Part shown: one piece after another, positions 33,237 to 44,880 of the stretch
How the letters are laid out: every line of letters starts with the position of its first letter
Position numbering within the stretch: position 1 is the stretch's first letter
From: Ischnura elegans
Lineage: Eukaryota > Arthropoda > Insecta > Odonata > Coenagrionidae
Reading direction: 5' to 3'
Assembly: GCF_921293095.1 (NCBI RefSeq)
Contig: NC_060254.1
Location: 58,264,069-58,328,068, forward strand
Length of the DNA: 64,000 nucleotides
Notes under the pieces: model-generated
Database searches by the model: none
What the model was told of the DNA's origin: nothing
What the model saw: only the letters and a program-made list of their open reading frames with translations
Translations under genes and position numbers: made by a program

Positions 33237-33440
33237 TGTTAACAAAGATAAAGTATGGGTCCTAAGTAACTGGAGACTTTCCCCACATAACAAGCTAGTT
33301 TCAGAACCAGAGTCAACCAATACGAAGGTAGCTACTATATTTGGCTTAAACCGTGTTTTAAACATGCCACAACGTTGTTTGCGTTTAGATTGTATCCACA
33401 ATTTGCAGACCTGAGAATCATTGAGTTTATTATTATTCTG
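33237..33440 (-). pseudogene. Possible LTR-retrotransposon aspartic protease fragment
   Basis: The minus-strand frame includes IVATFVLVDSGSETSLLCGE. The hydrophobic-LVDSGSETSLL pattern matches the active-site D-S/T-G loop of BEL/Pao or gypsy-type retropepsins. Upstream residues have Cys spacings but no clean zinc knuckle. No LTRs or integrase nearby. A chance match is possible. Confidence 0.35.
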
Positions 33441-33455
33441 AAAACGCGGCAGCAC

Positions 33456-34220
33456 AAATTAGATTTGCTGCTGTGCTCTGATTGGCAGCAAGGATTGTTA
33501 CCTACGAGCCAATGATGGAAAATACGAAGGTTTCACTTGTCCTTAAAGTGACAGAAATAAGCTAGGATGTCCACGTAAATGGTGCTTTTCCCATGGACTT
33601 CATCGTGATAAACGATCATGTGGTTTCGGCCCATTGGAAGTCTCTATAATCTTGTGACTTACGTCACTAAATGTGAACATTCAAACGAGAATATCAACGA
33701 AAAGAAACCTCAGTTACGTTGCTAGGGGAGATAGCTGGGGGATAGTATTTGAATTTGCGAGAAATTTCCAAATTCCAAGTATTTATTTGCAGTAGGTGTT
33801 ATGTGGTTTACAAAGATCTTCATGAAAACGTCCAGATTTATTTTAGCTTAGGTAATTGTTTTTTAAAATTTAAAATTGTATTAGTTTCGCATCAATATCA
33901 TTGCTGCGTGAACGCCCAACCATTGGTTCTTCGCATAGTGACGTCATCTTGCACACAAACGACAAGTGGAGATACTGCACTTACGTTGAAATGATCTTCA
34001 CGGCAGCACCAATGCGATATGGAAATGGCTTCGTCTTATAACCCTTCGACAGGCAATCATCCACTTTCTTCTCAATGTAGATTTGATTGGCACGCTTTCG
34101 AAATCTTTTCCGAGTAAGAAATACTCGTACTATAACTGCGCGGAAGAAAATAGTACTCTTTCCTTGTATTCTGGCGTGGAATTTCCTTAAATGAAGTACT
34201 TTCCTCCAACATAAATAAAT
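33456..34220. other. No recognised feature
   Basis: Frames at 33749-33994 and 33981-34259 have no known motif. One TGACGTCA at about 33942. Confidence 0.4.
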
Positions 34221-34226
34221 TTTTTC

Positions 34227-34467
34227 ATATCGATGGCTAAATTCTAACATGTATCTCAAAATTTGGCTAATGGTGTTAATAAAAAATTAACTTCAAGCAA
34301 AAAACAACTCTTTGTTTGCATATGTATGCTTCTTCTTCAGTTTGATGTATTTTTGGTTTTTAATTTCAATTAAAATTATATACAATTTAAAAAATAAATC
34401 TTCATTTTTGCTCCCCTGAAAAGCTGCTATTTTTGATATATGTGTTGTTAGAACATAGCCTTTGATA
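34227..34467 (-). mobile_element. MITE with long inverted ends (copy 2)
   Basis: Inverted relative to 27481-27736. Left ATATCGATGGCTAAATTCTA; right TTGTTAGAACATAGCC and TTTGATAT. The interior shares CTTTGTTTGCATATGTATGC and CCCTGAAAAGCTGCTATTTT as complements of copy 1. Confidence 0.72.
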
Positions 34468-34739
34468 TATTCATTTACTCCCAGATGGTTTAAGCGAATA
34501 GTCTAAATGAGGAGTTATTTGAGAATTCCAGAAATAAGTTAGAATCTCCTGTTGCCATGCTTCAAAAATGAACAAACAAATGCCAAAGAGCACAACACCG
34601 TGTTGTGTGCAAGCTGACGTCACGTATCGAAAAAATGGAATTTGCAGCACATTTGCATTTCGTAGATTTAAATGGTTAATAATAAATTGATGATAGGTTT
34701 GGGATTCGGAAGTATTGGCTGGTACCAATATTTTAGGCA

Positions 34740-35060
34740 GATTCCCAAAAGTGAGTTAGTATACATCTTTTGACGCCCATTATTGCTTGTCTCCAACTAG
34801 CACTCGCAATGTGGACATGCATTGTTGAAGGCTAACCTTGTCTCCGACTCAGGGTTTGGAACTCGGATTGTCGTCGATGTTCAGGAAATCGTGTCGATCT
34901 CAATCGTCTGGGATTAACTGGGGTTAGTCCTGATGAAGGTGAACGACTAGTACTCCGAAGCGTCGGAGATATGGAAGTTACCACCGCGTGATTGACGTGA
35001 ATGGCGTTCAACAGTGCAATACGCCTGAGGACCATGGGATTACCCAGAATCAAAACTATT
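34740..35060. other. Unassigned; weak Penelope-like 3' UTR resemblance
   Basis: CCTGATGAAGGTGAACGACT followed by TCCGAAGCGTCGG resembles the CTGATGA...CGAAACGTCGG strings around Penelope-like element ends. No protein frame supports it. Confidence 0.2.
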
Positions 35061-35142
35061 GGGGGGCACAACTAGCCGTGGTCGTTCAGTTGCAACTTTT
35101 TTGCACAGAAAAGGCTAACGAAACCAAAATTTTAGGGAAATA

Positions 35143-35794
35143 GGGTAGTTTCCTTCATCAAAGAAAACGAAAGGCATTGATTGCGATTCGTTACCCACCA
35201 TTAGTGTATTCATAATACACAAATTATTTGGTTTTTGAATAGACGAATGGCAAGGGTCAAATTTTATCCTCATTTGAAAAAGGCCAGATTGGCGCCCATG
35301 CGATTCCACTCCGCATGACGTCACAGGGACCTAGTTTCTACACGAGAGGATAGGAGTTATACATCGTCTGAGGTTACCAATGCATGCATGAGGCACAGAG
35401 CTCAGGGAAACATGTCTTAATAATCACCTATTAAAACTGGCTAAGTTCGGAAAGTTTTCTTCGTTTGATAAGGTATTAATAAACCTTTTTTAAGCCAAGC
35501 GCTACCATTCAGCAAGGTACTCAGCTATCCGCTAGCATCCTGCGACGTATCAGCGCTAAGCCTCGCCTCAAGGTCACCTCACCGGGCGGGAGGGGGAACC
35601 AGAAATACGACGTACGGAGATATTTCCCGGCATTCATACTTAAGCGTCGCGTTTTCGCGCGCTTGAAAGTTTTCACTTTTCATTTAATCGCGAAAAATAG
35701 ATGTTGTCATTTAAAAATCTAAAAGCGTGAAATACGTACTCCAGGAGTAATAATCTTTCGATTAAAGCAATAAAAAAATAACAGGAAACCACCC
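35143..35794 (-). mobile_element. Tc1/mariner-like non-autonomous element, copy 1
   Basis: 652 bp between TA dinucleotides. Ends GGGTAGTTTCC and GGAAACCACCC. Parallel over its whole length, in inverse orientation, to 39865-40518 and 56736-57395. Contains one TGACGTCA at 35316; the second site is mutated in this copy. No transposase frame. Confidence 0.82.
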
Positions 35795-35939
35795 TATTAT
35801 GATAGCAATTTATTAGTTTTTATAATTATTTGCTTGAAAATATAATGATTTTGATTTTAGTTCCATGTCTTATGCTAATATCATTTTTCTTCAAAAGGAA
35901 AAATTGTTCATAACTTTTGTTTTGAACTAAATTTATTTT

Positions 35940-35994
35940 CGCTTGTAGGGGGGGGGGTCGTTACTCCACCCCTGCTCTCCGCTGGGTACGCCCA
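35940..35994. mobile_element. hAT-like right end fragment (family C type)
   Basis: A G-run, then CCGCTGGGTACGCCCATG ending at 35994, which is the complement of the family C left end at 27011. No matching left end was found upstream, so this is truncated. Confidence 0.5.
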
Positions 35995-36401
35995 TGCTGA
36001 GGACATGATGCTTCATGTACCGCAATGGCATTCACGCGAGGTATTGTGTTCGAATATTATCGCAGCGCGTAATGTCTTTTTTAATAGGAGCATTTTGAGC
36101 GTCTAGCCTCTCTTAGCCCACTCTCACCGTAAATCCAAGCCCCGAGAAGGATATTTTTCCCAGTCTTTATTCGAACCATCTACCTACGGTTAGCGTTGGA
36201 GATCAGGATACGTTCACACAAAATTAATTATTTCTGGATTGGTTATGCGTAACTTTTCCGAACGGTTAATTATAATATTTTGGTTTTCAGTACTTCAATT
36301 TTATTGATCACCCAGTTTTCAGAATTACCCAACAATGAATGATATTATAGTTACTCGGGTTGCCCCGAGTTAAAAAATTGAATTTTTTTTACTGGGCTAA
36401 T

Positions 36402-36840
36402 ACTGTTCGCTTAAACTACAATCACACGATCATTTTTTTCTCATCCCTTCCGAGGGACAACTCCAGCGATCGCTCCAATGATGGCGAAAAAATGACCGTT
36501 TCACGCGATCATTTTCAGCGATGGCTCCAGGGATCGAAATCCCATCCCTTTTTCCATCACTCGGGAGTTCCCTATTTCCATCGCTGGCACCGTCCCTCAG
36601 CCAATCAGAACGTACGGCCGCTAACAGCGATTGTCACGCCACGCTTGGCTTTTAACTGAACGACTGATGTAAATACGGAAAGCGACGGAATAAGCGATGG
36701 GAAGAGGGACGGTAGGAATGACCGTTTGTTAAAGAAAATGATGGATCGAGCGATCACTCTTATGATCCCTAAAAACCTACCGTTTGAGCTATCATTCTGA
36801 GGGACGGAAAAAATGATCTTGTGACTCAGGCTTCAGGGTT
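36402..36840. mobile_element. MITE with GATC-rich subterminal repeats
   Basis: Left CTGTTCGCTTAAACTACAAT then CACACGATCATTTTTT; right AAAAAATGATCTTGTGACTC then AGGCTTCAG, an imperfect inverted repeat of about 35 bp. The subterminal regions carry many CGATC/GATCG motifs in both directions. A fragment of the same family is at 26979. The 99-residue frame at 36360-36659 crosses its end and is not a gene. Confidence 0.65.
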
Positions 36841-36949
36841 AGCCACGACAACTATGCTTAGAAAATTCTTTTCGAGTATTTATTTCACCAACATCTCTAG
36901 CCTTGGTATTGGAGGAGGCATACGTTACATCAAATACACATGGGAATGT

Positions 36950-37011
36950 GGTGGCCTCGTGCGTAGATCTATTGGCTGTTGATCGAGAGATCCCGGGTGT
37001 AGCCTACGGAC
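36950..37011 (+). mobile_element. tRNA-like SINE head, split by hAT element
   Basis: TGGCCTCGTGCGTAGATCTA and GAGAGATCCCGGGTGTAGCC have the spacing of degenerate A and B boxes. The sequence continues after the hAT copy at 37459. No tail identified. Confidence 0.4.
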
Positions 37012-37458
37012 CAGTGGCGTAACTAGGAACATGTTTTTTTTATAGATATTTATTCATGCCCTGGGTAAACCCTTGGAGCGAAAACAATAATTGGCTCATC
37101 AAAGCACAAAGTTCATGAAAATATCAAGTAATAACTATAAAGTTGTTTGATACACATATAACAAAGAAATTACACGTAAACAAGGATTGAAATTTGACAA
37201 CACACGGAATGTGTAGGCTGTATTTTTCGGAGGAATTTATTTTCGCTCTCCATTGAGGCTAGGACCCCCTAGGCAGACGGGAAAATTTTTGAAAAATGAC
37301 ACGCCTAGAAATACATTTTACATGATTTTGGCACAAAATTTAACTTTAAACAGATGCAGTTATTTTATGTCAAAAACAGACAATGGTGTTAAATAATTTT
37401 TTTATTTCTCAGAAACTTTAGGGGGGTGTTGGATCTATCCCCCTTAGTTACGCCACTG
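37012..37458 (+). mobile_element. hAT-like MITE, family A copy 2
   Basis: Ends CAGTGGCGTAACTAGG and TAGTTACGCCACTG; perfect 8-bp duplication CTACGGAC (37004-37011, 37459-37466). Core AAATACATTTTACATGATTT and AACTTTAAACAGATGCAGTT as in 7435-7703, plus an extra left segment. No transposase. Confidence 0.9.
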
Positions 37459-37839
37459 CTACGGACAAACACTGACGGATCATTAGCGAGATCATATAGT
37501 TACAATCGGATAGCAAAAAGGTTCAGTTCAATAAGTCAAAAGGATATCACCGCGATTTCATTTATTTAATTTCAGGGAAATATACAATGTTACCATTTTT
37601 ATCACATCGAAATATTCCTATAGTGTCACCAGGAGTTTAATCTGTAAGATATTCCTTGAAAACTCATAAATGCCGATTCATAAAACGTTTTTTCATGTTT
37701 GCTGCCCTGTATCTAGGCAACGACAATTTTTCATGAGAGTTGAAATCCATTTCGTTAATTGCCACCCACAAATGAATATTTTTGTAAAGTTTATGCTTCG
37801 TACCTCGAAAAACGTCATTTCATAATTTGGTTCACTTTT

Positions 37840-38060
37840 TTCAATTTCAGCCTACCGTGAGTCACGTGCTTCTCGAGCTATACCCTGAGGAAAATCGGAA
37901 TTTAATATCGATAAAAACTATGGCGTCACAGACTCATGCCGAGCGGGTCACCGCTTCTCAGCTACTCCTTGGTCTATTTCATGGGCCTTCCGTTGCTAAT
38001 TTTTATTCATATTCTTGTGGGAGATTCCTTACCTTAATTCCTTCCCTTAGTTTTTTTCTG
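37840..38060 (+). repeat. Dispersed repeat G, copy 1
   Basis: ACTCATGCCGAGCGGGTCAC then CGCTTCTCAGCTACTCCTT, and a later TTAATTCCTTCCCTTAG, recur at 46500-46616 and 50720-50830. Longer homology is only approximate. The 120-residue frame here is not conserved in the other copies. Type unknown. Confidence 0.55.
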
Positions 38061-38229
38061 AGCGAATTAATGAGCCGAAATACTGATGAAGGCCTGATTT
38101 CATGCAGGTGCTGTTCGCTTATTATTAAAGTATTGATTCGTAATAAAAAAGTAATCATTGCGATTCAATCAAAGTGCGTTTCCATTTAGTATTTGCAAAA
38201 AAATCTTACAGTATCCCTTCTCTTCAATT

Positions 38230-38910
38230 CACTGGACTTCCATCTCCAATTCACAAAGAGGCCTGCTCCCTTTCATTCTATCTAAATATTACACATTCCC
38301 TTTCTTCCTCTCCCTCGTATACCCAACATTTTTTCCTTTAAAACTATTTTTGCCATCCCTTCCCCGCTAAGTACAGACTCCAACGTTCAGTCTCCCCACT
38401 AACTCATCTAGAAGCTTCCTTTCCTCCCCCACCAAGTCCAGCACTTCGTCGTTTCTTCTCCTCTCCTTCTCTTCACTTTCTCCATTCTTCTCCAGACACA
38501 AATCTTGAATGCCTCCTATTTTCTCTCGTCTCTCTTAATAATTGTCCATGTTGCCGCCCCGTAAAGCGCTGAACTCCACTTCAGACCCTCGGGTAGCCTT
38601 TTCTTTAAACGCTTTTATAACGATCATCTCATGCGGTCTTTCCTGTTCTTTAACGCCTCCTTTCATAACGTAATTCTCTTACTGTTATACTTACTGCCGT
38701 AGCCGTTTTCCCCTGATGTGCTGCCCAAACAGTGAAATTACTTTACCTGCTCAGTGCTCACCTACTACGAGGAGTCGGCAATAGTCTCTCTCATTTGTTA
38801 ATCAACGCCTGATCATCCGCGAACCTCCGAATCTCATCTCGAAGCCTCTTCTCCTCACCCACCATGTCCAGCACTTCGTCGTTCCTCTTCACCTTCTCAT
38901 TGGTCGCTTA
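38230..38910 (-). pseudogene. LINE C-terminal remnants (RTE-like)
   Basis: 38230-38470 aligns with the minus-strand fragment at 18300-18518 (TTCATTCTATCTAAA, CATCCCTTCCCCGCTAAGTA, ACCAAGTCCAGCACTTCGTC). 38820-38905 repeats the last part. Frames are broken. Confidence 0.65.
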
Positions 38911-38999
38911 ATCAGTTATTACGTTATTTCATGACTAGATAATACGAATAAATTCAAATGCTCCTCTCCTGTAAAAGGCGAAGAATATAATTGAAAACA

Positions 39000-39860
39000 A
39001 AAGTGGTTATGAATAGAAGAGTCGGATACCAACATGAAACTAGGAAACCAAAACTTGAGTAGGAATAGGTAGGGGTTAAAAAAGTTCCGATGCATGGGTA
39101 GCAGAGTGATCAGCTATGGATCATGGTAGAAGGAAATAGTAGAATTGCTCAATAGTAAGGGCGTTCCTCAAAAAGAGCAGTCTTCTTACAGCTGAAAATA
39201 CAAGCGTTGGAGCTAGGAAACAATTCATTAGAACTCTCATTTGGATCATGCTTCTGTATGGAAGTGAGAATGGACGATGGAAGCAGAGGAAAAATCAAGG
39301 TAGGAACCTTTCGATCAGTGGCGTAGTCAGGGAGAGGGGGGGTTAGGGGGGTCCGGACCCTCCCTCCCCTCCTGAAATATAAAACACAATTATTTACCTC
39401 CGTAAAAAATATCAAAAAACATGAATTTACAAAACGTTTCTTTAACAAATTAAGTTTTTTCGATTATGAAAAGCGTTAAAATTAGTTTAAAACCCTCTAC
39501 TTAGTACCTTATTTTTCAAAAAATTACCCCCCTGGTTTTGGACCTCCACCGAACAAAATTCCAGGCAACGCCACTGCTTTCGGTGCGTGGTAATGTAAAC
39601 GAATGATATAGACCAAACTAATAGATCGTGTAGATAGTTAACTAATTGACAATGCTGAAGTTGTTAGAAAAGTAGGAGAGAAGTATTTTGACAAACTTTG
39701 GTAGGGGACGGGAAAATTTAATCGGAATCAATATGATAATACAATAGAATAATGAAAATTATCGTTGAAGGACAGGTGCAAGAGCGGAAAGGCAAGGGTG
39801 AACCGTGGATGAGATGCGTAGAGCTTGTGCTGAAGAATGTAAAGTAGAAGACCACACGTT
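39000..39860 (+). pseudogene. Decayed RTE-like LINE, split by hAT B1
   Basis: 39180-39310 encodes a broken version of RTLIWIMLLYGSE as in 18750 and 48600. After the hAT copy (39316-39576), ATTATCGTTGAAGGACAGGT and GAACCGTGGATGAG correspond to the VEGQVEGK...P-M segment of 48100-48160. Ends where a mariner-like element begins. Confidence 0.7.
39316..39576. mobile_element. hAT-like MITE, family B copy 1
   Basis: Ends CAGTGGCGTAGTCAGG / CGCCACTG; flanks CTTTCGAT and CTTTCGGT (7 of 8). The interior CCCTCTACTTAGTACC and GATTATGAAAAGCGTTAAAA is shared with 44390-44666. Inserted in a LINE remnant. Confidence 0.87.
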
Positions 39861-39864
39861 TATA

Positions 39865-40518
39865 GGATGGTTTCCTATTATTTTTTTTTACTAATTCGAA
39901 AGATTATTACTCCTGGAGTACGCATTTCACGCTTTTAGATTTTTAAATGACGATATCTATTTTCCGCGATTGAATGAAAAGCAAAAATTTAAAACGCGCG
40001 AAAACCAGACCTATAAGTATGAATGCTGGGAAAAGCCCGTGTGACGTCATTCTGGTTCCCGCTGCCGCCATATGAGGCCACCTTGGGGCGAGGCTCTGAG
40101 CGCCGATACAATGCAGGCTGCTTCCAGGCAGCAGTACCCTGCTATCAGGTGGCGCTTGGCTTAAATAAGGACTATTAATACCCTATCAAACGAAGGAAAC
40201 TTTCCGACCATAGGCAATTTTAATAGTTGATTATTAAGAAATATTTCCCTGAGCTCTGTGCCACATGCATGCATTGGTAATCTCAGACGATGTAAAACTC
40301 CTGACTACTCGTATAGCATCTAGGTCCCTGTGACGTCACGTGGAGTGGCATCGCATGGCCGCCAATCTGGCCCTTTGAAATGAGGTTAAAATTGACCATT
40401 AACATTCGTCTAAACTGGGATTTCTAAAACAAAATAATTTTTATATTATGAATACACTAATGGAGGTTAACGAATCGCAATCAATGCCTTTCGTTTTCTT
40501 TGATGAACGAGACTACCC
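39865..40518 (+). mobile_element. Tc1/mariner-like non-autonomous element, copy 2
   Basis: 654 bp between TA dinucleotides, ends GGATGGTTTCC and CTACCC. Two perfect TGACGTCA octamers at 40042-40049 and 40331-40338, the second running into CACGTG. Inserted at the end of a LINE remnant. Confidence 0.84.
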
Positions 40519-41145
40519 TATTGCAGCGCCGCAGGCGCGATGAAGCTGTCCCGGTGAACCATGTTCACCCTAACCAGCCAGTTGACAATTGAATTTATAT
40601 TGTGCGCGAGTGTTTGTGTAATGTGGGTAGCGTTATGTTTTTGTGAGCAGAAACTTAAAGCTAATAATTTAGTTGAACTTTGCAAAAGCAATTTTTTATC
40701 AACATATATATTTACCTTTTTATCTACTTTTTTTTATCATAATTTTTTTTGTTTTGTTGTTATTTTTTCCTATTAGCCTTTTTTTCTTTTCTTTTTCAAA
40801 TGCGGATATTTTGGTGAAATTAAACAACAAACACCTTATGATTGTGCTTGCTTATTCTACAAGAAGGAGAGAGTCTTAGGCGAGTAACTTTTTAAGGCAG
40901 CTTGTGTGTAGTTGGAATTGCAGGGTATAGCCTGGACTTAACGAGGTGTATTTTTACTCAACTTGAAGGAGCAGTATGTGTTCGACCAGGAAAGTTTTTC
41001 TTTCCGCGGTGTTGTGAAGAGAGGAAAGGTGAGAGCTATTATCTGTGAACCACGTTAAGAGATCACTGATTTCAGATTTGGGATTTGCAGATGAATTGAT
41101 TGATGTGAGCATTTAAATACTAGTCGATCGGAGAATTAATTTGAA
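40519..41145. other. No supported gene
   Basis: The frames at 40561-40879 are T-rich and hydrophobic by composition. Nothing recognisable. Confidence 0.4.
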
Positions 41146-41200
41146 GACTCCGTCAAACATATCCTAGGGCTGATGACCATCGATGATGATTATGATGAGC
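41146..41200 (+). mobile_element. RTE-like LINE terminal fragment
   Basis: CCGTCAAACATATCCTAGGG, CTGATGACC and an imperfect GAT tail match the 3' ends at 19245 and 48735. Confidence 0.6.
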
Positions 41201-41399
41201 ATGGAAAAGTTGTTAATTGTATGGCTTATATCTTGCCGAACATAAATCAGCTAAATTGCTAAAATACCGTTTATTTACCCGTGAAATTCGGATCGCTCTC
41301 CGGATATGACGAATCTGCAGATAGGAATCTCTGCGGAATTCGGATTTGCATCTCAATACACGCATCGCTGCGCCACGGACGTTTTTGAAGACCGATTAA

Positions 41400-42361
41400 A
41401 ATGGCGACGATAATGAAGCCTTGTGTAACAAGGCACTGGAATTAAAATCGAAGAAGAGATTGGTGAAATGCTATATGTGGATTGTGTTTATGTATGGATG
41501 TGAGACTTGGACGATGGAGAAGAGAGACTGGGACAGGATTGGGGAATTTGAAATGTGGGTTTGGAAGAAGATGGAGGGAATACGGTGGACGGATCGAGTT
41601 AGGAATGAGCAAGTGTTAAATAGGATAGACGAGAAAAGAGCGTCGATGGACAAAATAAATGAAAGGAAGGGTAACAGACTGGTACATTTGATGAGTGGGA
41701 ATGGAATTTTGAAGGTAGCCTTTGGAGGGAACGGTGGAAGGGATCGGAAGACGGGGTAGGAGAAGGCTGAAGTTTATCGTCAACGTAAAAATTGGAAGAT
41801 ATGGAGACTTCAAGGAGATGGTCGGAGACAGGAGGAATGGTGACAACTAGGGATGGACGGATCCAGGATTTTCATCGGATACGGATTCGGATCGGATCCT
41901 TGATTTTCGGAGCCGGATCTTTCGGATCGGATATTTTCGGATCCAAATGCATTTTCAAATTCCTGTCGCTGAGATTCCCCCGATGATTGTTCAATCTCTT
42001 GGGAAGAATCACACCATGTGCCAGTCGTGTTTTGCCTTTTTTATTTTCCACGGCTGAAATTCTCCTACGTAACCTCTGCGAGAGCTTTCAAACAAAACGA
42101 TTCATGAGTAGGACAAGAATCGCATGCGACGTCGCATTCGAAGATAGAATCGGAACTCTTTCCGCACTGGGGCGTTGCGTTCACTGAAGCTATTATTCAA
42201 AATTTCGGATCCAGATCCGATGTCTTCCGCGACTTTGGATCCGATGTATCCGATGAAGGGCAATATCCGCGGATATTCGGATCCGAGGATTCGGATCCAA
42301 CCATCCCTAGTGACAACATTGGCGCGGGGGACCTGCCGACGGGCAGAATACTACAAGATGA
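41400..42361 (+). pseudogene. RTE-like LINE C-terminus interrupted by hAT E1
   Basis: The frame at 41421-41759 encodes KALELKSKKRLVKCYMWIVF, MYGCETWTMEKRDW, FEMWVWKKMEGIRWTDRVRN, a clear LINE C-terminal region. A frameshift follows near 41756. After the hAT element (41848-42309) the sequence resumes and reads GAGDLPTGRILQDDA, the usual last residues of this LINE type, before a stop at about 42361. Confidence 0.83.
41848..42309. mobile_element. hAT-like element E1 with GGATC subterminal repeats
   Basis: Ends TAGGGATGG / CCATCCCTA with a perfect 8-bp duplication GTGACAAC (41840-41847, 42310-42317). Both subterminal regions carry many GGATC and CGGAT motifs in both orientations, a pattern expected of transposase-binding sites. 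462 bp, no transposase. Inserted in the LINE frame. Confidence 0.9.
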
Positions 42362-42641
42362 CGCCTCATATATGTAGTGTCCCTGTGTTACCTTCTGTCT
42401 TCGAAGGCGGACATCCGAGGTGGCATCAGTCTTATTCCGTGGTGGCGGCATCGGTCTCATCGGTTCCCCCACATGATCCCGCAATGGTCTTCCCGCTTTC
42501 CTCCCCCTCTGCCCCTCAATATAATCCCCACCACTCCAGTCAGGATACAGGATGCGTAACGCCTCCCCCCAACCAATCGGAGGCACACTGAATTCCCCGC
42601 ATCCGGCCATGCCGTATTAGTGCCTCACTTCTATGCGGCAT

Positions 42642-43658
42642 TAGTGATGGGTCGGTCATGAACGATCGAATCATGTGACCAGGGTCATCTCCGAGATTGA
42701 TCGGTGAACGGGATCATTCAGATGACCGAGAGGGTCATTTCCTCCCGTCGGTCGTTCGTGACCGTGGACGTTCTCCATCAGTCGCGATCGTCGGTCATTC
42801 ATCATTGTTCTAGACGCAGGTCATTCGTGATCGTGGTCGTTCTCCGTCAATCGCCAGCCATTAGGTCATTCGTGATTGTTCATTGCATAGGTCATTCCCA
42901 AACACAGTCCAATCGCTATCATTCTTCGAAGATGTCGCGGTTGATGATCGTCACTCGCGACCTGAATTGACCGTTTTTGACTGCTCTTTCACTCGTGGTG
43001 ATGAATGGCATGGTATTGCAATCACTTTTAGGGGCAATGTTCGTAATAATTGTAAAGTTTTCGATAATCGACATTTTAGGGTACCTATGGCCTTCGTATC
43101 TCAGGTGATGGGTATGCCGAAAATCTTGAGAGAGCCCAGTTTTCTCTCATGCCTTTCAATCAGTTCCATTATTTATATTGACTTTCCATAATAAAATATT
43201 GATCACTAACACTATGCCCCACGAATGATTGGAAATTATCGTTGATTCTGTATCTTGAAAAACAATAAAAGGAGTGTAATAAACAACATTTAAGGCACAT
43301 TCTGTATTTGTAAATGTTTTGGAAGTAATTAAGATAAAAATTAACTAGTTTCTGGTTTTAATAAATGAAAAAACTGTATAGATTAATAATAATCACAACT
43401 CACCTCTCGTTTAACAAGCTACATAGATATTGTCCTTAAGAAGAAAGCGATAAGCGGGTCATGAGTGACCACAGGGTAGTGACTGCCCCCTCGGTCGTGA
43501 TTGTCTACGCGGTCGTGATTGCCTACTCGGTCGTGATTGCCGTCCACTTTCCACAATCATGACCCATTCAATCATGACCTCCCGTTCATGACAGAGTCAC
43601 TCAAATGAATGGTCACCGTGATTGGGATCACGAGAATGACCGACTAAGTCCATCACTA
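42642..43658. mobile_element. hAT-like element E2 with GGTCATTCGTGATCG subterminal repeats
   Basis: Ends TAGTGATGGG / CCATCACTA, perfect 8-bp duplication TGCGGCAT (42634-42641, 43659-43666). GGTCATTCGTGATCGT-type units recur through 42650-42960 and, inverted or shuffled, through 43450-43650. The interior 42960-43430 has a 102-residue frame with no transposase motif. 1017 bp. Confidence 0.9.
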
Positions 43659-43724
43659 TGCGGCATAGATGAATGCCCTGCCCTGAGCTATAGTAGTACT
43701 CATCTGCGTAGGTTAAAGTACATT

Positions 43725-44022
43725 CTTGTGTGGGCGTTTTCCTGCAGTGGGTTTTTTCGCTGAAGGATATTACACCCTTATCCTTATGTTTTTTCCCACA
43801 AACTTAAATCTTTTTTACACAAAAATTTCACGTATAGTTGTTTATATTTTTTGACATTTGACAAACAGTGTATATTGTATATTCTTGGTACTGTAAACGT
43901 TTGTCTAATATTTTATGATATACTTGCATTGACGTTATCGAGGGGTTAGGTGGAAGAGGGGACTTTCCAGTCTCAACCTCGCCCGAATAAAGGCATTTTA
44001 TTATTATTATTATTATTATTTA
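43725..44022 (+). mobile_element. LINE 3' UTR and ATT tail
   Basis: TTCTTGTGTGGGCGTTTTCC then TGCAGTGGGTTTTTTC is shared with 63835-63870, downstream of a LINE C-terminus. Here it continues to CCCGAATAAAGGCATTTTA and a TTA microsatellite (44000-44022), typical of a CR1/Jockey-group LINE end. Confidence 0.7.
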
Positions 44023-44029
44023 AAATATT

Positions 44030-44055
44030 GTACTACCCTGCAAACCGCCTAAATA
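44030..44055 (-). repeat. Fragment of the conserved retroelement 3' box
   Basis: TACTACCCTGCAAACCGCCT matches the box at 50191-50248. The rest is missing. Confidence 0.5.
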
Positions 44056-44389
44056 TTATCGACGGATTCGGGCGCGATAGAGTGGAATGTGTCCACAATA
44101 GATACACTTTATCACTTTCCTACTTTTGTATTTAAAAGATGCTACATTGGTTTCAGCTCACAGAGCCATCTTAAAGTGTAAGACCAAGGTTTAAAAAAAT
44201 AAAAAAGTGGTAAAGTACTAAAGTGCTTCTATAATAATGGTAATATTCATTGAAACATTACATTTACTTATCAAGTAGCCTGTATCTTTTTATAAATAGG
44301 TGTCAAGTCACATTTAGTAAAAAAAAGCATTCATGCAACAATCATTTACAGTTTAATAATGCTAACTAATTCAATTAAAGCATACATAC

Positions 44390-44666
44390 AAGTGGCGTAG
44401 CGAAGGGGTCTTCGGGGGGTCCGAACTCCCCTGAAATATAAAAGCACACTTACTTTGCATCACAAAAGAATACAAAATATCGAAAAATAATGAATTTACT
44501 AAAGATGTCGCTGAAAAATGAAGTTTGTTCGATTATGAAAAGTGTTAAAATTAGAAAAATTAAATTAGAAAAAAATTAAAAAAACCCTCTACTTAGTACC
44601 CTGTTTTTTAAATCCCCCCCTGGTTTTGAACCCCCCTTACGAACAAAATTCCTGACTACGCCGCTG
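44390..44666. mobile_element. hAT-like MITE, family B copy 2
   Basis: Ends AAGTGGCGTAG / CGCCGCTG (one change in each), flanks ATACATAC and ATACATTA (6 of 8). Shares TGAATTTAC, GATTATGAAAAGTGTTAAAA and CCCTCTACTTAGTACC with 39316-39576. Confidence 0.82.
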
Positions 44667-44767
44667 ATACATTAAACAATTTTAATTTTAAAAATAAGCG
44701 TCTTCATAAAAATCATTTTTAGTATCCTACCACTTATGAATTAATATTTTCTTTCCTTGTCGAGATA

Positions 44768-44880
44768 GCTATTGTGTTGATTGCTTCTACTCTCTAACAC
44801 TTCAACATCCCTTCCCCGTTCGGTACTCATCGCTCCAACCATACCTTCTGCCTCCTCCGTAACTCATCTAAATAGAACTC
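44768..44880 (-). pseudogene. Short LINE C-terminal remnant
   Basis: CATCCCTTCCCCGTTCGGTA and CTTCTGCCTCCTCCGTAACT then CATCTA are parallel to 18405-18470. Broken. Confidence 0.5.
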
